9,464 nucleotides of DNA from Polynucleobacter meluiroseus. Lineage in GTDB: Bacteria > Pseudomonadota > Gammaproteobacteria > Burkholderiales > Burkholderiaceae. Below the pieces are notes generated by a model, which saw nothing but the letters and a program-made list of their open reading frames with translations, did no database searches and was not told the origin of the DNA. Shown piece after piece: positions 1 to 6,992 of the stretch. The stretch is taken from positions 1 to 9,464 of the forward strand of contig CAMBJN010000043.1 of NCBI GenBank assembly GCA_945867755.1. The letters run 5' to 3'. A program made the translations under genes and the position numbers. Each line of letters opens with the position of its first letter. Within the stretch, counting starts at the first letter, position 1.

Positions 1-441
1 ATCAACGCCTTGGCTGACGACCCAATCGGTTATATCCGCTTCTGATAAAAGTTTTTTCTTATTAACATGCATTGCCACCATAACTTTGGCATGCAAATCA
101 TTTCTGCCCAAACTATCCAAGGCATAAAACAACTGGCTATGAGGTAACAATTCATCCCTGAACGCAACCGGCACCTTCTTAACCACAACATCTTGGCCCT
201 GTTTAGCAATCCAAGCACTTAAATCCGGCTCAAAATCATGACAATGAGGACAGCCGTACCAAAAAAACTCTAAGACCTCAATCTTGCCCTTTGATTCTGT
301 AACCTGAGCCACCGGCAGAACTCGATAATCAAAGCCCTCCTCAATAGGCCTTCCTTGGGATAGCGCTAAATTAGAAAATCCTAGGCAGATAAGCCCCAAG
401 AAAACATTTCTGATGAGTGTGAATAAATTGAAGTTTTTCAT
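1..441 (-). CDS. dsbA: Thiol:disulfide interchange protein DsbA, N-terminal part (gene continues past the left edge)
   Basis: This is the first 147 codons of a periplasmic thioredoxin-fold oxidase that introduces disulfide bonds into exported proteins and would be re-oxidised by DsbB. The ATG is at 441. Residues 1-28 look like a Sec signal peptide: Lys2 and Arg11, a hydrophobic core at about 13-27, and likely cleavage near A-L-S/Q. Cys19 lies inside that core but has no proper lipobox, so I do not read it as a lipoprotein. The active site is the CPHC motif at residues 64-67 within FFWYGCPHCH, the classic DsbA dipeptide PH. The frame stays open to base 1, and the cis-proline region and C-terminus lie outside the window. 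It starts 7 bases after the SPOR gene stop, with no clear Shine-Dalgarno, so translation probably depends on coupling within the argS operon. Family identity is near certain. Confidence 0.95.
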   Translation of the reverse strand, partial: MKNFNLFTLIRNVFLGLICLGFSNLALSQGRPIEEGFDYRVLPVAQVTESKGKIEVLEFFWYGCPHCHDFEPDLSAWIAKQGQDVVVKKVPVAFRDELLPHSQLFYALDSLGRNDLHAKVMVAMHVNKKKLLSEADITDWVVSQGVD

Positions 442-448
442 ATCGGCA

Positions 449-1015
449 TTAATTTGATTTATTAATACGAATGATTGTAGAAGGAATGCCTGCACTTTGC
501 AGTCTAGCCCTCGTTTGAGTTACTTCACCTTGACCAACAAATGGGCCAACGCGCACGCGCCAAAGAGTTGCGCCATCTAATTCCCTTTCAGAAATGAGGG
601 CTTCTAAACCTTGCATGGCAAGCATGGCTTTTTGGCGCTGCGCCTCTTCTTGAACCTTGTATGCTCCAGTTTGCAACCAGTACTCAGGTCCTTGAGTTGC
701 CGCAGCAATAGAGGCAATTGGATCCTTAGGGGCCGCTTCACCTGGTAATGGCACTTTGCTTTGTAATGGCTTATTTAAGTTAGGCTTGTCTTCAACTTGA
801 ACTTCGCCTTCTTCAATGGCTTCAACTGGCTTTGCTTTACTAACAGCATCTGGTGCCCTTTGATTTAATTTTGGCTCTGGAGCTCCCTTGGTCAACATGA
901 TGGCAACGCCCACAGCAATGGCTAAACCGAGTAGTAAGCCGAGCACAAAACCCATCAATGTGCCACCTGATGCTTTATTCTCTAAAGATAGATGTTGATT
1001 ATTATTTTTTATCAC
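449..1015 (-). CDS. Membrane-anchored SPOR-domain protein (FtsN-like layout)
   Basis: A 188-residue bitopic inner-membrane protein. Residues 1-17 are a short polar cytoplasmic tail, about 18-42 a glycine- and leucine-rich transmembrane helix, and 43-108 a Pro/Lys/Glu-rich linker. Residues about 110-185 form a SPOR domain, recognisable from WLQTGAY, the central helix and the closing LWRVRVGPF. SPOR domains bind glycan strands denuded of stem peptides and so place proteins at the division septum; a role in division or septal peptidoglycan is inferred from that. The architecture matches FtsN, but I do not see the FtsN essential motif with certainty, so I give no symbol. The start is GTG at 1015, chosen because AAGGAG (1021-1026) sits 5 bases upstream. 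That ribosome site overlaps the argS stop. The gene lies between argS and dsbA, a grouping I recall from Burkholderiaceae genomes. Confidence 0.9.
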   Translation of the reverse strand: MIKNNNQHLSLENKASGGTLMGFVLGLLLGLAIAVGVAIMLTKGAPEPKLNQRAPDAVSKAKPVEAIEEGEVQVEDKPNLNKPLQSKVPLPGEAAPKDPIASIAAATQGPEYWLQTGAYKVQEEAQRQKAMLAMQGLEALISERELDGATLWRVRVGPFVGQGEVTQTRARLQSAGIPSTIIRINKSN

Positions 1016-1020
1016 GGTAA

Positions 1021-1026
1021 CTCCTT
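1021..1026 (-). promoter_or_regulatory. Ribosome binding site deciding the GTG start of the SPOR gene
   Basis: On the minus strand AAGGAG lies 5 bases before GTG at 1015, and its first two bases are the end of the argS TAA stop (1027-1025). No in-frame ATG near this position is better placed. The overlap of stop and ribosome site suggests that ribosomes finishing argS feed the SPOR gene. Confidence 0.75.
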
Positions 1027-2785
1027 ACATTTTTTCAGGCGCAGATACACCCAAAATACTTAATCCATTAGCAATAACTTGCTTGGTCGCTAAGAGTAAA
1101 GCTAAGCGCGCTAGGCGAACATTTTCTTCATCAACCAATACTCTATCCGCATTGTAAAAAGTATGGAAATCGCTGGCCAAGTCTCTTAAATAAAATGCCA
1201 ATGAGTGGGGTGTCATATCCTTTGCGGCCTCAGCTAATACATCAGAGTACTCAGATAAACGGGTCAATAACATATTAGATGCATGACTATCTAATGCCAA
1301 AAGAGAGGCTGACTTCAGACTACCCTCATCTCCCGCCCATTGCCTCAAAATTGAACAAATTCTGGCGTGTGCGTATTGCACATAAAAAACAGGATTTTCA
1401 TCATTCTGTTTTAGGGCCAAATCAACATCAAAAACAAATTCAGTGTCTGCTTTGCGAGAGATTAAAAAGAACCGAACTGCATCTCTGCCCCGGCAAATCG
1501 CATCCTGACGGTCAGAATCATTCATTTCAGGCGTCACACCGCCTGACCACTCTATGAGATCTCTCACAGTCACATATGAACCGGCACGCTTAGATATCTT
1601 GACCTCTTCGCCACCCTTCATCACTGTGACCATCTTGTGCAACACATACTGCGGATAATCTTTTGGAATATCCCAAGAACGTTTCTGTGCAACGCCTTGA
1701 ATACCTGAGCGTACCCGTGCAATCGTGCCATGGTGATCGCTGCCTTGAATGTTGATCACATGAGTAAAGCCTCGTGACCATTTGCTGGCATGGTAAGCAA
1801 CGTCTGGAACAAAGTATGTGTAGCTGCCATCTGATTTTTTCATGACACGATCTTTGTCATCGCCATCATCAGTGGTTCGTAACCAAAGAGCGCCCTCTGC
1901 TTCATAACTCTTGCCAACAGCTGCCAAATCAGACACTACGGACGCCACACTGCCATCAATGTATAAAGATGATTCCAAGTAATAGCAATCAAATTGCACA
2001 CCAAATGAGTTCAGATCAATGTCTTGCTCTTTACGCAAATAAGCCACAGCAAATTGACGAATAGATTCGATGTTATTGATATCACCATTTGCATACACGG
2101 GCTGACCGTCTGAAGCTGCTACAGTGGCTTTGGCTAAATAGTCTTTTGCAATATCAGCAATGTACTCGCCGTTATATGCAGACTCCGGCCAGTCCTTATC
2201 GCCAGGACTCAAACCTTTTGCTCTTGCCTGAACGGAAATCGCTAAATTTTGTATCTGTACACCGGCATCGTTGTAATAAAACTCTTTATGAACTGACCAA
2301 CCCTGAGTTTTTAAAATGTTCGATAGGGCATCACCCAACGCCGCTTGACGACCGTGCCCCACATGCAGTGGACCCGTTGGGTTTGCAGAAACAAACTCCA
2401 CCAATACTTTTTTACCCAGCTCAGCTTGCTGACCATAACAATTGCCATCAGCAAAGACTTTGCCAATCACTTGCAAACGAGCTTTTTGCGTTAAACGCAA
2501 GTTAATGAATCCTGGGCCAGCAATTTCTGCACTTACAATTAATTCTTTGGCATCTGCTTGAGCCAATAATTTCTCAACAAACACTTGAGCTAATTCTTTT
2601 GGATTGGCCTTCCAGGCTTTAGATAGCTGCATGGCAATGTTGGTTGCCAAATCTCCATGCTCCACGACTTTTGGTCTCTCCACATGAGGCTCTGGCAATA
2701 CATCAAAAATGCTACGCTCTTTAGCTATCTGGACTAAGGCGGCTTGCATCAATGAAATAATTTGTTTTTTAATGGCTGGTAGCAT
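1025..2785 (-). CDS. argS: Arginyl-tRNA synthetase
   Basis: A 586-residue class I aminoacyl-tRNA synthetase that charges tRNA-Arg with arginine in the cytoplasm; the length is normal for bacterial ArgRS. The N-terminal additive domain (about 1-110) recognises the tRNA D-loop. The catalytic Rossmann domain follows, with the HIGH-type motif HVGHGRQ at 141-147 just after FVSANPTGP. The second signature is KISKRAG starting at 396, an ArgRS variant of KMSKS. The DALR anticodon-binding domain occupies about 465-586 and opens with the typical FYVQYAHARI. The ATG at 2785 has only a weak ribosome site but gives the expected N-terminus. It is first in a tight minus-strand cluster with the SPOR gene and dsbA (gaps of 9 and 7 bases) and is divergent from the DUF1840 gene. 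No frameshift or missing catalytic motif is seen. Confidence 0.98.
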   Translation of the reverse strand: MLPAIKKQIISLMQAALVQIAKERSIFDVLPEPHVERPKVVEHGDLATNIAMQLSKAWKANPKELAQVFVEKLLAQADAKELIVSAEIAGPGFINLRLTQKARLQVIGKVFADGNCYGQQAELGKKVLVEFVSANPTGPLHVGHGRQAALGDALSNILKTQGWSVHKEFYYNDAGVQIQNLAISVQARAKGLSPGDKDWPESAYNGEYIADIAKDYLAKATVAASDGQPVYANGDINNIESIRQFAVAYLRKEQDIDLNSFGVQFDCYYLESSLYIDGSVASVVSDLAAVGKSYEAEGALWLRTTDDGDDKDRVMKKSDGSYTYFVPDVAYHASKWSRGFTHVINIQGSDHHGTIARVRSGIQGVAQKRSWDIPKDYPQYVLHKMVTVMKGGEEVKISKRAGSYVTVRDLIEWSGGVTPEMNDSDRQDAICRGRDAVRFFLISRKADTEFVFDVDLALKQNDENPVFYVQYAHARICSILRQWAGDEGSLKSASLLALDSHASNMLLTRLSEYSDVLAEAAKDMTPHSLAFYLRDLASDFHTFYNADRVLVDEENVRLARLALLLATKQVIANGLSILGVSAPEKM

Positions 2786-2829
2786 AGAGGCTTAGTTTAT
2801 CAGTTAACTTTTGATGTTAATCTTTGCTC
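2786..2829. promoter_or_regulatory. Divergent spacer between argS and the DUF1840 gene, with a weak argS promoter candidate
   Basis: This AT-rich 44-base spacer must hold signals for both genes unless they are transcribed from within the flanking genes. For argS, the minus strand reads TTAACA (2820-2815), a 15-base spacer, then TAAACT (2799-2794); the spacer is shorter than the optimum of 17. An inverted repeat TTAAC/GTTAA (arms 2804-2808 and 2816-2820) covers part of it. I see no convincing plus-strand promoter for DUF1840 here; the best TATA-like run (2834-2840) is already inside the gene. Confidence 0.3.
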
Positions 2830-3159
2830 ATGTTATATAAATTTCAATGCAAAAAGTCTGCGGATGTTTTGATGTTAGAAGACTTAACCTCAAAGATATT
2901 TGCCATCATCGACAGACCCTTAGAGCCACGAGGCATCTTTCTACTTGAGCAGTTACCAGTCGCCATTTCAAAATTAGAAGCAGCTGTGGCGGAAGATGTT
3001 GAGCGAAAAAAGAACGTCTCTGAAAACACCACGTCAGAAATTTCTGAAAAATCTGGGCATAACATCAACCATGATCGCTTAGGGCAAAGAGCACATCCAT
3101 TCATCAGCTTACTCAAAGAGGCTTTACTTAACGAAGAGATGGTATCTTGGGGCGCTTAA
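2830..3159 (+). CDS. DUF1840 family protein
   Basis: A 109-residue soluble protein of unknown function. I recognise the family by its N-terminus MLYKF followed by a K-S-A-D-V stretch, the RPLEPRGIFLLEQLPVAI block (29-46), a variable charged middle (about 57-82), and the C-terminal block RAHPFISLLKEA to VSWGA (87-109). DUF1840 is, to my knowledge, mainly a betaproteobacterial family with no assigned role. An in-frame TTG at 2824 would add two residues, but the ATG at 2830 gives the family's usual MLYKF start. No clear Shine-Dalgarno precedes it. It is divergent from argS and runs tail-to-tail into metH with a 32-base overlap (residues 100-109 plus the stop). Because the family-typical W-G ending is intact, I regard this gene as real rather than a shadow of its neighbours. 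Confidence 0.85.
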   Translation: MLYKFQCKKSADVLMLEDLTSKIFAIIDRPLEPRGIFLLEQLPVAISKLEAAVAEDVERKKNVSENTTSEISEKSGHNINHDRLGQRAHPFISLLKEALLNEEMVSWGA

Positions 3160-5842
3160 CAAAATCCTCTAGTTGATCATCACCAATACGGCCCACATCA
3201 AAATATTGAGCCTGCGGGCTGGCCAAATAGAAACCACTCACGCTAGAGGAGGGTGTCATGGCCATTGATTCAGTCAAAGCCATATCAATTTCATCTGCTT
3301 TTAAGCACTCAAACATATCCTTTTTAACCAAATGATCTGGACATGCTGGGTAACCAGGGGCTGGGCGGATGCCCTGGTACTTTTCCTGAATCAAATCTTC
3401 ACTACTAAGGCGCTCATCAGAAACATAGCCCCAAAGTTCAGTTCTAACCCTTTGATGCATCTTTTCAGCAAAGGCTTCTGCGAAACGATCTGCCAAAGCC
3501 TTGAGCATGATTGAACTGTAGTCATCATGCTTATCTTCAAATTCTTTTAGCTTCTTTTCAATCGCATGTCCTGCAGTCACAGCAAACATACCAACATAAT
3601 CAGAAACACCTGAATCTTTCGGCGCCACAAAATCAGCTAAACAACGATTCGGCTTTTTAACTCCATCAACAACAGGGCGATCACTTTGCTGACGGTAGTT
3701 CTTCCAGGTCAACAAAACATCTTGGCGAGCTTCATCGGTATAAATTTCAATGTCATCACCAACACTGTTTGCCGGATAGAGGCCAATCAATGCATGGGCT
3801 TGCAACCAACGGCCTTGAATGATTTTCTGCAACATAGCTTGAGCATCTGCAAATACTTTTTGCGCGGAGTCACCAACTACTTCATCTTTTAATATCTGCG
3901 GGTACTTTCCTGCCAAGTCCCACGTCTGAAAGAACGGTGTCCAATCAATGCACTGAGCAATATCGGCTAAATCATAATTCTTGAAAACGCGACGTCCAAT
4001 GAACTTAGGTTTGGTAATTTTTTGCTTGCCCCAGTCAATGATTTCTTTATTAGCTCTAGCATCTTCGATGCTAATGATGGGGGTTTGTTTTTTATTGGCG
4101 TGCTGAACCCGAATTCTTTCGTAGTCAGCCTGTAGATTTTCAATGTATTTTTCTGCGCCCTCTTCTGAGAGCAAGCTAGATGCAACAGACACTGCTCTTG
4201 AAGCATCTGGCACATAAACCACAGGGCCCTCATAATGCGGGGCAATTTTTACTGCGGTATGAACTCGTGATGTGGTTGCTCCGCCAATCATCAATGGCAT
4301 TTTTCTAGATTTGAAGTAATCATCACGTTGCATCTCTTCGGCAACGTAAGCCATCTCTTCCAAAGATGGGGTGATCAGGCCGGACAAACCAATCAAATCA
4401 GCTTTTTCTTCTTTGGCCTTTTTGAGGATTTCATTACACGGCACCATCACACCCATGTTCACAACATCAAAGTTATTACACTGAAGCACCACCGTCACAA
4501 TATTTTTACCAATATCGTGAACGTCGCCCTTGACTGTTGCCATGATGATTTTTCCTCGAGAACGCACGTCTCCGCCGCCCTCAAGAATCTGTCGCTTTTC
4601 TTCTTCGATGAATGGGATCAAATGAGCAACTGCTTGCTTCATGACTCGGGCACTTTTCACCACCTGAGGTAAGAACATTTTTCCTGCGCCAAACAAATCA
4701 CCGACCACATTCATGCCGTCCATCAAAGGGCCTTCGATGACCTCGATCGGGCGACCACCTGCTGTTGATATTTCAAGACGCATTTCCTCGGTATCTTCAA
4801 CGATGTGCGATGTCACACCATGAACCAACGCATGAGTTAAGCGCTCTCTGACAGAGCCCTCGCGCCACGCCAAAGTTTCTTCTGCGCGCGCTCCACCGCC
4901 CTTGTATTCGTCTGCAATTTCTAACAAGCGTTCCGTAGGAGTCTTACCTTCTTTTTCAGCAAAACGGTTTAAAACAATATCCTCAACACGCTCTTTTAAT
5001 TTTTCATCTAAATCAGCATAAACGCCTAATTGACCAGCGTTCACAATGCCCATATCTAAGCCGGCGCGAATCGCATGATATAAAAATACCGTGTGAATTG
5101 CTTCACGAACAACATCATTGCCCCGGAAAGAGAAGCTCACGTTAGAAACGCCGCCACTCACTTTCGCACCAGGCAAGTTAGCTTTTATCCAAGCAGTTGC
5201 TTCAATAAAGTCATTGGCGTAGTTATCGTGCTCATCAATACCAGTAGCAATGGCAAAAATATTCGGATCGAAAATAATATCTTCTGGCGGAAAGTCCAGT
5301 TCATCTACCAAAATCTTGTAACTTCTTTGGCAAATCTCAATTTTTCGTTGATACGTGTCAGCCTGACCTTTTTCATCAAAAGCCATGACCACGGTCGCTG
5401 CACCATAGCGTCGAATCAATTTAGCCTGGTGCCTGAATAAGTCTTCGCCTTCTTTCATGGAAATAGAGTTAACGATGGCCTTGCCTTGAACACATTGCAA
5501 TCCCGCTTCGATGACTGACCATTTTGATGAGTCAACCATGATGGGCACTCTAGAAATATCTGGCTCTGATGCAATCAAATTTAAAAAGCGCACCATCGCC
5601 GCCTTTGAATCTAACATCGCTTCATCCATATTGATATCGATGATCTGCGCACCGCTCTCAACTTGCTGTCTTGCTACTGATAAAGCTTCGTCGTATTGCT
5701 CGTTCAAAATCATTCTTGCAAATGCTTTTGAGCCTGTGACGTTGGTTCTTTCACCCACATTCACAAAGCCCACGTGTGGACTGATATTGCATGGCTCTAA
5801 ACCAGATAATTTCATTGGAGGTATCTGCTTTGTTGCTGACAT
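3128..5842 (-). CDS. metH: Cobalamin-dependent methionine synthase, large part: folate, B12 and activation domains
   Basis: This part transfers the methyl group of 5-methyltetrahydrofolate to cob(I)alamin for delivery to homocysteine. Using the numbering from GTG 5845 (905 residues): the pterin-binding barrel is about 25-290, opening GFVNVGERTNVTGSKAF and containing MVDSSKW; the B12 cap helices are about 330-430; the B12 Rossmann domain has DVHDIGKN at 441-448, with His443 as lower cobalt ligand. The AdoMet-dependent activation domain is about 580-905, with RPAPGYPACPDH at 827-838. I prefer the ATG at 5842, since AAGGAG (5851-5856) lies 8 bases before it and 5 before the GTG. The homocysteine domain is absent and is encoded by the gene just upstream. 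The C-terminus ends DQLEDFVKRPKIPSLR and lacks the RWLAPNL-type tail I recall from E. coli MetH. It overlaps DUF1840 by 32 bases. Confidence 0.96.
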   Translation of the reverse strand: MSATKQIPPMKLSGLEPCNISPHVGFVNVGERTNVTGSKAFARMILNEQYDEALSVARQQVESGAQIIDINMDEAMLDSKAAMVRFLNLIASEPDISRVPIMVDSSKWSVIEAGLQCVQGKAIVNSISMKEGEDLFRHQAKLIRRYGAATVVMAFDEKGQADTYQRKIEICQRSYKILVDELDFPPEDIIFDPNIFAIATGIDEHDNYANDFIEATAWIKANLPGAKVSGGVSNVSFSFRGNDVVREAIHTVFLYHAIRAGLDMGIVNAGQLGVYADLDEKLKERVEDIVLNRFAEKEGKTPTERLLEIADEYKGGGARAEETLAWREGSVRERLTHALVHGVTSHIVEDTEEMRLEISTAGGRPIEVIEGPLMDGMNVVGDLFGAGKMFLPQVVKSARVMKQAVAHLIPFIEEEKRQILEGGGDVRSRGKIIMATVKGDVHDIGKNIVTVVLQCNNFDVVNMGVMVPCNEILKKAKEEKADLIGLSGLITPSLEEMAYVAEEMQRDDYFKSRKMPLMIGGATTSRVHTAVKIAPHYEGPVVYVPDASRAVSVASSLLSEEGAEKYIENLQADYERIRVQHANKKQTPIISIEDARANKEIIDWGKQKITKPKFIGRRVFKNYDLADIAQCIDWTPFFQTWDLAGKYPQILKDEVVGDSAQKVFADAQAMLQKIIQGRWLQAHALIGLYPANSVGDDIEIYTDEARQDVLLTWKNYRQQSDRPVVDGVKKPNRCLADFVAPKDSGVSDYVGMFAVTAGHAIEKKLKEFEDKHDDYSSIMLKALADRFAEAFAEKMHQRVRTELWGYVSDERLSSEDLIQEKYQGIRPAPGYPACPDHLVKKDMFECLKADEIDMALTESMAMTPSSSVSGFYLASPQAQYFDVGRIGDDQLEDFVKRPKIPSLR

Positions 5843-6879
5843 CACACAGACTCCTTATATGCATTCCAGCGACGACTTGGTCTCTTTGCAACAGCGTCTG
5901 CAATTGCCTTGATGTGCGCAGGCGTTGTGCCGCAGCATCCGCCCACCAAATTCACCAAGCCATCTTTAGAGAATTCATCTAACAATCTAGATGTCATTTC
6001 TGGTGTTTCATCAAAGCCTGTATCACTCATAGGATTCGGCAGGCCTGCGTTGGGGTAGCAAGAAACTGCAACATCACACACTCTGGCTAATTCAGCAATG
6101 TATGGGCGCATGAGAGTTGCGCCCAAAGCGCAATTAAGGCCAAACGTTAAAGGTTTGGCATGACGCAAGCTATTCCAAAATGCCTCAACTGTTTGACCGG
6201 ACAAAATTCGCCCTGATGCATCAGTCACTGTTCCAGAAATCATGATTGGCAAGCGAACCTGCTTTTCTTCAAAAAATTCATCAATTGCGAACAAGGCTGC
6301 TTTTGCATTGAGCGTATCAAAAATTGTTTCAACCAAAAACACATCTGCGCCACCCTCATACAAATCTTCTACTTGCTCTTTATATGCTCGACGCAATTGC
6401 TCAAAGGTCACATTTCTAACAGCTGGGTCATTCACATCTGGAGAAATGCTGGCAGTCTTTGGAGTTGGTCCCACGGCACCAGCCACAAATCTTGGTTTGT
6501 CTGGTGTTGAAAACTCATCACAAGCTTGTTTGGCTAATTTTGCTGCCGCCAAATTCATCTCTCTGGCCAACTCAGGCATCCTGTAATCATCTTGGGCAAT
6601 GGTTGTTGCGCCAAATGTATTTGTTTCAATCAAGTCTGCACCAGCAGCTAAATATTGACGATGAATATCTAAAATGATTTCAGGGTGCGTGATGTTCAGT
6701 AACTCGTTATTACCTTTTAAATCAATCGAATGATTTTCGAAACGAGTTGATTCCGGCAAACCGCGGTATTGCTGCTCATTTAATTTACATTGTTGGATCA
6801 TGGTGCCCATGGCACCATCTAAGACCAAAATACGGTCTTTTAATAATTGAGGCAAATTTGCGCCGCGGGTATAAAGCAT
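5842..6879 (-). CDS. metH: Methionine synthase, homocysteine-binding part (separate small gene)
   Basis: A 345-residue zinc-dependent homocysteine S-methyltransferase (TIM barrel) that binds and activates homocysteine as a thiolate. Visible family motifs are LDGAMGTMIQ (20-29), ETNTFG (85-90), VGPTPKTAS (136-144), GLNCALG (247-253) and VGGCCGTTP (312-320). The zinc ligands are therefore Cys250, Cys315 and Cys316, all present. It stops just after the barrel, at the linker that in intact MetH joins the homocysteine and folate modules, so it is a complete module rather than a broken gene. Its TGA stop (5844-5842) shares one base with the ATG of the large metH gene. Together they make 1249-1250 residues, close to one E. 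coli MetH (1227). It could be called a stand-alone homocysteine S-methyltransferase, but the coupling argues it works with its neighbour. The ATG at 6879 is preceded by a weak AAGAG. Confidence 0.95.
   Translation of the reverse strand: MLYTRGANLPQLLKDRILVLDGAMGTMIQQCKLNEQQYRGLPESTRFENHSIDLKGNNELLNITHPEIILDIHRQYLAAGADLIETNTFGATTIAQDDYRMPELAREMNLAAAKLAKQACDEFSTPDKPRFVAGAVGPTPKTASISPDVNDPAVRNVTFEQLRRAYKEQVEDLYEGGADVFLVETIFDTLNAKAALFAIDEFFEEKQVRLPIMISGTVTDASGRILSGQTVEAFWNSLRHAKPLTFGLNCALGATLMRPYIAELARVCDVAVSCYPNAGLPNPMSDTGFDETPEMTSRLLDEFSKDGLVNLVGGCCGTTPAHIKAIADAVAKRPSRRWNAYKESV
5851..5856 (-). promoter_or_regulatory. Ribosome binding site for the large metH gene, inside the small one
   Basis: AAGGAG on the minus strand lies within the Tyr-Lys-Glu-Ser codons at the end of the homocysteine-domain gene, 8 bases before ATG 5842 and 5 before GTG 5845. 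With the TGATG stop/start overlap it indicates independent but coupled initiation, and argues against a programmed frameshift making one fused protein. No slippery heptamer is visible at the junction. Confidence 0.75.
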
Positions 6880-6992
6880 AAATAAAACTCTTACTTGGTC
6901 ACAAATGATTGCGACAAATTGATTAAACCTATATTTTATCGGTATTACGTATATTTATCTGATTACATTAACTTTTTTATTTGGGGGTCAAA
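6880..6992. promoter_or_regulatory. Divergent promoter region between metH and the phaM-like gene
   Basis: AT-rich spacer. For the plus strand a candidate promoter is TTGCGA (6909-6914), a 17-base spacer, then TATTTT (6932-6937). An alternative is TTGATT (6919-6924), an 18-base spacer, then TATTAC (6943-6948). For metH on the minus strand, TAAAAT (6938-6933) is a fair -10 without a good -35. A near-perfect direct repeat, ACAAATGATT (6901-6910) and ACAAATTGATT (6914-6924), could be a regulator site. I see no SAM or cobalamin riboswitch (the space is too short) and no MetR-like TGAA-N5-TTCA box. GGGGG at 6983-6987 is the likely ribosome site for the plus gene, 5 bases before its ATG. Confidence 0.35.

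Noticed and set aside
2089..2505. Open frame of 138 codons on the plus strand inside argS
   Set aside because: Antisense to the ArgRS catalytic domain, with low-complexity Leu/Gln/Arg-rich content and no recognisable motif.
2844..3116. Open frame of 90 codons on the minus strand opposite DUF1840
   Set aside because: The plus-strand frame has the DUF1840 signature; the minus frame has none and is not an extension of MetH in frame.
3157..3183. Intrinsic terminator between DUF1840 and metH
   Set aside because: Only the short palindrome TGATCA is found; there is no stable stem and no T-run.
5842..5845. Programmed frameshift or sequencing error fusing the two metH frames
   Set aside because: There is no slippery sequence, a good AAGGAG lies before the second start, and the break falls in a natural linker, so two separate genes are the simpler reading.
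5511..5912. Open frame of 133 codons on the plus strand opposite metH
   Set aside because: It lies wholly antisense to strongly conserved MetH motifs and spans the split junction, shows no family resemblance or ribosome site, and reads as a shadow of the coding strand.
6880..6992. SAM or cobalamin riboswitch upstream of metH
   Set aside because: The spacer is only about 110 bases, is AT-rich, and shows no B12-box or SAM-motif helices.
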